Source: Bordetella sp. LUAb4 (GTDB lineage Bacteria > Pseudomonadota > Gammaproteobacteria > Burkholderiales > Burkholderiaceae_B). From it: a stretch of 64,000 nucleotides of DNA. The notes below the pieces were generated by a model. The model had not been told where the DNA came from. It searched no databases and worked only from the letters and a program-made list of their open reading frames with translations. Every line of letters begins with the position of its first letter. Within the stretch, counting starts at the first letter, position 1. The position numbers were made by a program, and so were the translations under genes. This document shows, piece after piece, positions 61,444 to 64,000 of the stretch. The stretch spans positions 1,338,402 to 1,402,401 of the forward strand of contig NZ_JAHPZX010000002.1 of assembly GCF_021325795.1 (NCBI RefSeq), read 5' to 3'.

Positions 61444-61520
61444 CCGCCCTTAGCTCAGTTGGATAGAGCACTCGCCTTCTAAGCGAGCGGTCACACGTTC
61501 GAATCGTGTAGGGCGGGCCA
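61444..61520 (+). tRNA. tRNA-Arg (TCT anticodon)
   Basis: A complete cloverleaf: acceptor CCGCCCT/AGGGCGG, discriminator G, encoded CCA at 61518-61520, anticodon TCT at 61478-61480 in loop CTTCTAA, and T-arm ACACG/CGTGT. It resembles E. coli tRNA-Arg(TCT). It marks the left edge of an accessory region, a common integration target, although no duplicated 3' end was found in the window. Confidence 0.97.
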
Positions 61521-62122
61521 GAAGATTCCAGCAAATCAGGGAATTAGCGGGAAGCACTACATCCCCGCCTGGTTTTTCCCGACAGATAGTGAATCCGGCA
61601 CCAGCGACTGCACCCAGTTTCCCGCCTCCACTATTGTCTCCCCGGCGCTAGCCCTACGTACGCTTCAGCGCGGCCTCGCCGCGGACGCGCATCGTCCATC
61701 CGCACTTATTGTTATTGCCTCGCTGGTGCCTTCCACCGCAGAGGCTTGCATCCAAGAAGCGACGATCCAATCTGGCATGAGCATCATCGAGTTCCTCGTC
61801 CGGCCGCGCATTGATGCCCGTTCTCACGACCACGCCGGTCGCTGCAGTATCCCTAGTTTTGGTGCGCTCAAAAATGACTGACCGAGCTGATGCAGCTCCA
61901 CCTACCTGCCAACCACGTTCACAGCCTTCCAATCATCAAATGCTTTGACGGTTTGGGGGAACTGGACCACTGGGGACTGGTCCTGACAGTCAACCGGTCG
62001 ACACGTTCGGGCAAGCAGCCGATACGCAACGACCTAGGCAGGTAAAACATCTTAGAACAGAGATAGACATTAGGACTACCCCGCATGGGGAAAAAGTAAT
62101 AACCTAACAACATGGGTTTGAT
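61521..62122. other. Gene-poor stretch after tRNA-Arg
   Basis: These 602 bp show no open frame with a credible start, ribosome site or recognisable product. Composition is less GC-rich and less regular by codon position than flanking genes. It probably holds decayed accessory DNA between the tRNA and the DUF4160/DUF2442-like pair. Confidence 0.45.
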
Positions 62123-62563
62123 ATGCTTTGGAAGAGCGGTAACATCGAACTACGGATTTGGCCCTTGGATCACTGCCCACCTCACGTGACGGCGATTTGC
62201 CGAGCGGATCATTGGACTGCGCGCTTTATGTTCTCCCTGGTTACGGATGATGTGTCTCTCTGGGATGTCAAGCCGCTACGCAATGCACCGACCTTGGCTG
62301 TGCTGAACAGACTGGTAAATCAGATACATGACAATCGGCTTCTGTGCAGGACGTCATGGTGGCAGACGCAGCGGACGGTCTGCCTGGACAATGTGCCAGT
62401 GAGTAGACAGTCCAGAACGAATGAAGTGGTGCTGCTCCCAACCGGGAGCGTGGGAGCAGGCACTGTGATCAAAGGCAGCGGCTCCTATGTTCCAGGGCGA
62501 GGCGTGCAAGCGCGTGTGAACTGGGGCACATCGATAACTACGGAATGGTTGAAGGAGGTCTGA
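62123..62563 (+). CDS. DUF4160-like protein, possible toxin partner
   Basis: A 146-residue protein. The N-terminal third has a pattern like DUF4160 (IWPLDHCPPHVTAICR, compare the family's short PPHFH segment), followed by a helical part and a Gly/Val-rich C-terminus that gives no match. It ends 2 bp before the DUF2442 gene, and DUF4160-DUF2442 pairs are frequent candidate toxin-antitoxin modules. The identification is tentative. Codon use is less GC-biased than in core genes. Confidence 0.45.
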   Translation: MLWKSGNIELRIWPLDHCPPHVTAICRADHWTARFMFSLVTDDVSLWDVKPLRNAPTLAVLNRLVNQIHDNRLLCRTSWWQTQRTVCLDNVPVSRQSRTNEVVLLPTGSVGAGTVIKGSGSYVPGRGVQARVNWGTSITTEWLKEV

Positions 62564-62565
62564 TC

Positions 62566-62991
62566 ATGGCATCCAAGATTTCGCAAGACGACTACAAGCA
62601 GGCGTTGGCGCGTGGACGTCAGGCGCTGGCTGACCCTCATGTCATATCCGCGCGATACATTGCCCACGCCCGCGTACTGGAGTTGGCGTACAGCAATGGG
62701 TTGATGCTGCGCTTTGATCCGAAGGAGGTGCCGGCACTGAAAGACTTGCCACGCAATGTGCTGGCACAGGCGTATGTAACACCCGGAGGAGACGGGTTGG
62801 TTTTCGGGGAGGAAGACACGGCTGCAATCAGCATCCCCGGGTTGGTGGCTCGCCTGATTCCGGTCGATATCGCCAGGCGTACCGTTGCAGCAGCGCGCGG
62901 AAGCGTTCGTTCCGAGAACAAGGCGGAGGCCGCGCGTCGTAACGGGGCAAAAGGCGGGCGTCCTGCGAAGACTGATCTGGCCGCGGCTTGA
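62566..62991 (+). CDS. DUF2442 protein, possible antitoxin
   Basis: A 141-residue protein with the DUF2442 pattern: ARVLELAYSNGLMLRFDPKE, then TPGGDGLVFGEEDTAAISIP. The basic tail RRNGAKGGRPAK occurs in many DNA-binding antitoxins. A strong GAAGGAGG box precedes the ATG at 62566, and the gene starts 2 bp after the DUF4160-like stop, implying coupling. A role as antitoxin is inferred from pairing only. Confidence 0.7.
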   Translation: MASKISQDDYKQALARGRQALADPHVISARYIAHARVLELAYSNGLMLRFDPKEVPALKDLPRNVLAQAYVTPGGDGLVFGEEDTAAISIPGLVARLIPVDIARRTVAAARGSVRSENKAEAARRNGAKGGRPAKTDLAAA

Positions 62992-63110
62992 TCTACCTGT
63001 ACTGAGACAGTATTCACCTGACAGTTGCCCCCGTTGGGGCGTGGTCATACGACCCCAAGCCGGGTTATGAAACGGGTACCCCTACCTGTTGCATGATCCG
63101 GAGAGTACGT

Positions 63111-63890
63111 ATGACCACGGAAGAAAAAGTAGCACGTCGCAAACTCAGTCTGTTGGACCTGGCCCAGGAACTGCGCAATGTCAGCAAGGCATGCAAGGTA
63201 ATGGGTTACAGCCGCCAGCAGTTCTATGAGATTCGCCGCAACTATCAGACGTATGGCTCGGCAGGGCTGCTCGATAAACTGCCTGGAGCCAGGGGGCCGC
63301 ACCCGAACCGCGTGGCGCCGGAGATCGAGCAATCGATCCTGGATTACAGCTTGCAGCGGCCAACGCATGGCCCCGTTCGCGTGTCCCATGAATTGGCGCT
63401 GCGGGGCGTGACTGTCAGTTCAGGCGGGGTACGTGGCGTATGGAGTCGTCACGACTTGCTATCCAAGCACGACCGACTGCTGCGGCTGGAACGTGAGCAA
63501 CGCAATCACACGCTGGAACTTAACGACGAACAAATTCGCCTGCTCGAACGCTTCAGCCGGGAGGTTCGCGAGCGTCAGATTAAGGTGCACCACACCGGCG
63601 AGTTGGTAGCCATCGACACGTTCTTCGTCGGCACGCTCAAGGGCGTAGGCAAGGTTTATCTACAAACCGTCCTGGACTGCTATAGCCGACTTGCCTTTGG
63701 CCGGTTGTATAACAGTAAGCTGCCTCTGACGGCGGTGCACGTGTTGAACAACGATGTCTTACCGCACTTCGAACAGCAGGGCCTGCGTATCGACACCCTG
63801 CTCTCGGACAACGGCCCGGAGTACCTGACCGCAGCAGAACGCCTATATTCGGGCGGTTCAACCGGACCCTTCGTGTTGGCGCCGGTGTGA
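63111..63890 (+). mobile_element. IS481-type transposase, 3'-truncated
   Basis: A 259-residue frame. An N-terminal helix-turn-helix (SKACKVMGYSRQQFYEIRR) is followed by the start of an integrase-type DDE domain. The first Asp is in VAIDTFFVGTLKGVGKVYLQ and the second in LLSDNGPEYL. The third carboxylate (Glu) region is missing: after about 63830 the protein runs into unrelated residues and stops. The rest of the element was probably cut off by the insertion that begins nearby. The ATG at 63111 follows GGAGAG. Confidence 0.8.
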
Positions 63891-63959
63891 TACTGACCCA
63901 CGTCGTCGGAGTAAATCTGACCCACCTGAGCAATGATGGTGGCCTTTTGGCCATCAACA

Positions 63960-64000
63960 ATGTTGACTCAGGAGCAAGCAGTGGAGATCAAAGTAATGGC
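63960..64000 (+). mobile_element. Start of an IS21-type istA transposase (partial)
   Basis: The last 41 bases open a frame reading MLTQEQAVEIKVMA, like the N-terminus of IS21-family IstA proteins. AT-rich upstream DNA at 63886-63935 has two copies of CTGACCCAC, typical of repeated subterminal sites at an element end. The gene continues outside the window. Confidence 0.6.

Overview
The window is a GC-rich bacterial chromosome segment with the gene style of the Alcaligenaceae (Bordetella/Achromobacter group, Betaproteobacteria). The basis is several LysR regulators beside solute-binding-protein ABC operons, an HU protein with a lysine/alanine-rich N-terminal tail, a cysI-DUF934 pair, a long PldA, and an NrtABC-NasA nitrate assimilation cluster. 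The genus is an inference from gene content, not a database result.

Layout. 0-14.3 kb: end of an outer-membrane-type protein, a metallo-beta-lactamase-fold hydrolase, a divergent LysR/PACE drug-efflux pair, a LysR-controlled operon (class V aminotransferase, Fe3+/phosphonate-type ABC importer, threonine-aldolase-like enzyme), an atypical SDR, a decayed TumE/TumA toxin-antitoxin locus and a cardiolipin synthase. 14.5-17.4 kb: tRNA-His followed by an accessory patch (lipoprotein, AAA ATPase behind three 10-bp repeats, a fossil MFS 3' end, a divergent FabZ-like protein with a TTG start). 17.4-21.8 kb: MFS transporter, LysR, DUF1445 hydro-lyase, DUF4239 membrane protein. 21.8-30.5 kb: nitrate assimilation operon nrtABC, FAD reductase, nasA, cobA. 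31.1-35.4 kb: HU-like protein, cysI, DUF934, Ca2+/H+ antiporter. 35.8-42.2 kb: small proteins, an MHYT-GGDEF-EAL protein, glgX, csbD. 42.2-51.2 kb: an eight-gene opine/imino-acid uptake and oxidation operon on the minus strand with a LysR gene. 51.4-61.1 kb: N-formylglutamate deformylase, DMT exporter, dicarboxylate symporter, alaA-type aminotransferase behind a structured leader, D-cysteine desulfhydrase, HAD phosphatase, DHA2 MFS pump behind a 27-bp palindrome, pldA. 61.4-64 kb: tRNA-Arg followed by a small accessory region with a DUF4160/DUF2442-like pair and nested insertion sequences.

How the genes work together. The clearest regulatory system precedes nrtA. Two NtrC-like enhancer sites 33 bp apart lie upstream of a -24/-12 sigma-54 promoter, which is followed by a leader with an early hairpin and a strong intrinsic terminator just before the nrtA start. 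This suggests dual control by nitrogen limitation and by nitrate/nitrite antitermination. The operon imports nitrate and reduces it to nitrite; cobA supplies a siroheme precursor. No nirBD is present, but a siroheme-dependent CysI-type reductase lies 1.4 kb downstream. A second theme is repeat expansion: 5-, 6-, 8-, 12- and 15-bp tandem repeats sit in gene ends, operon gaps and even inside the nitrate reductase coding sequence.
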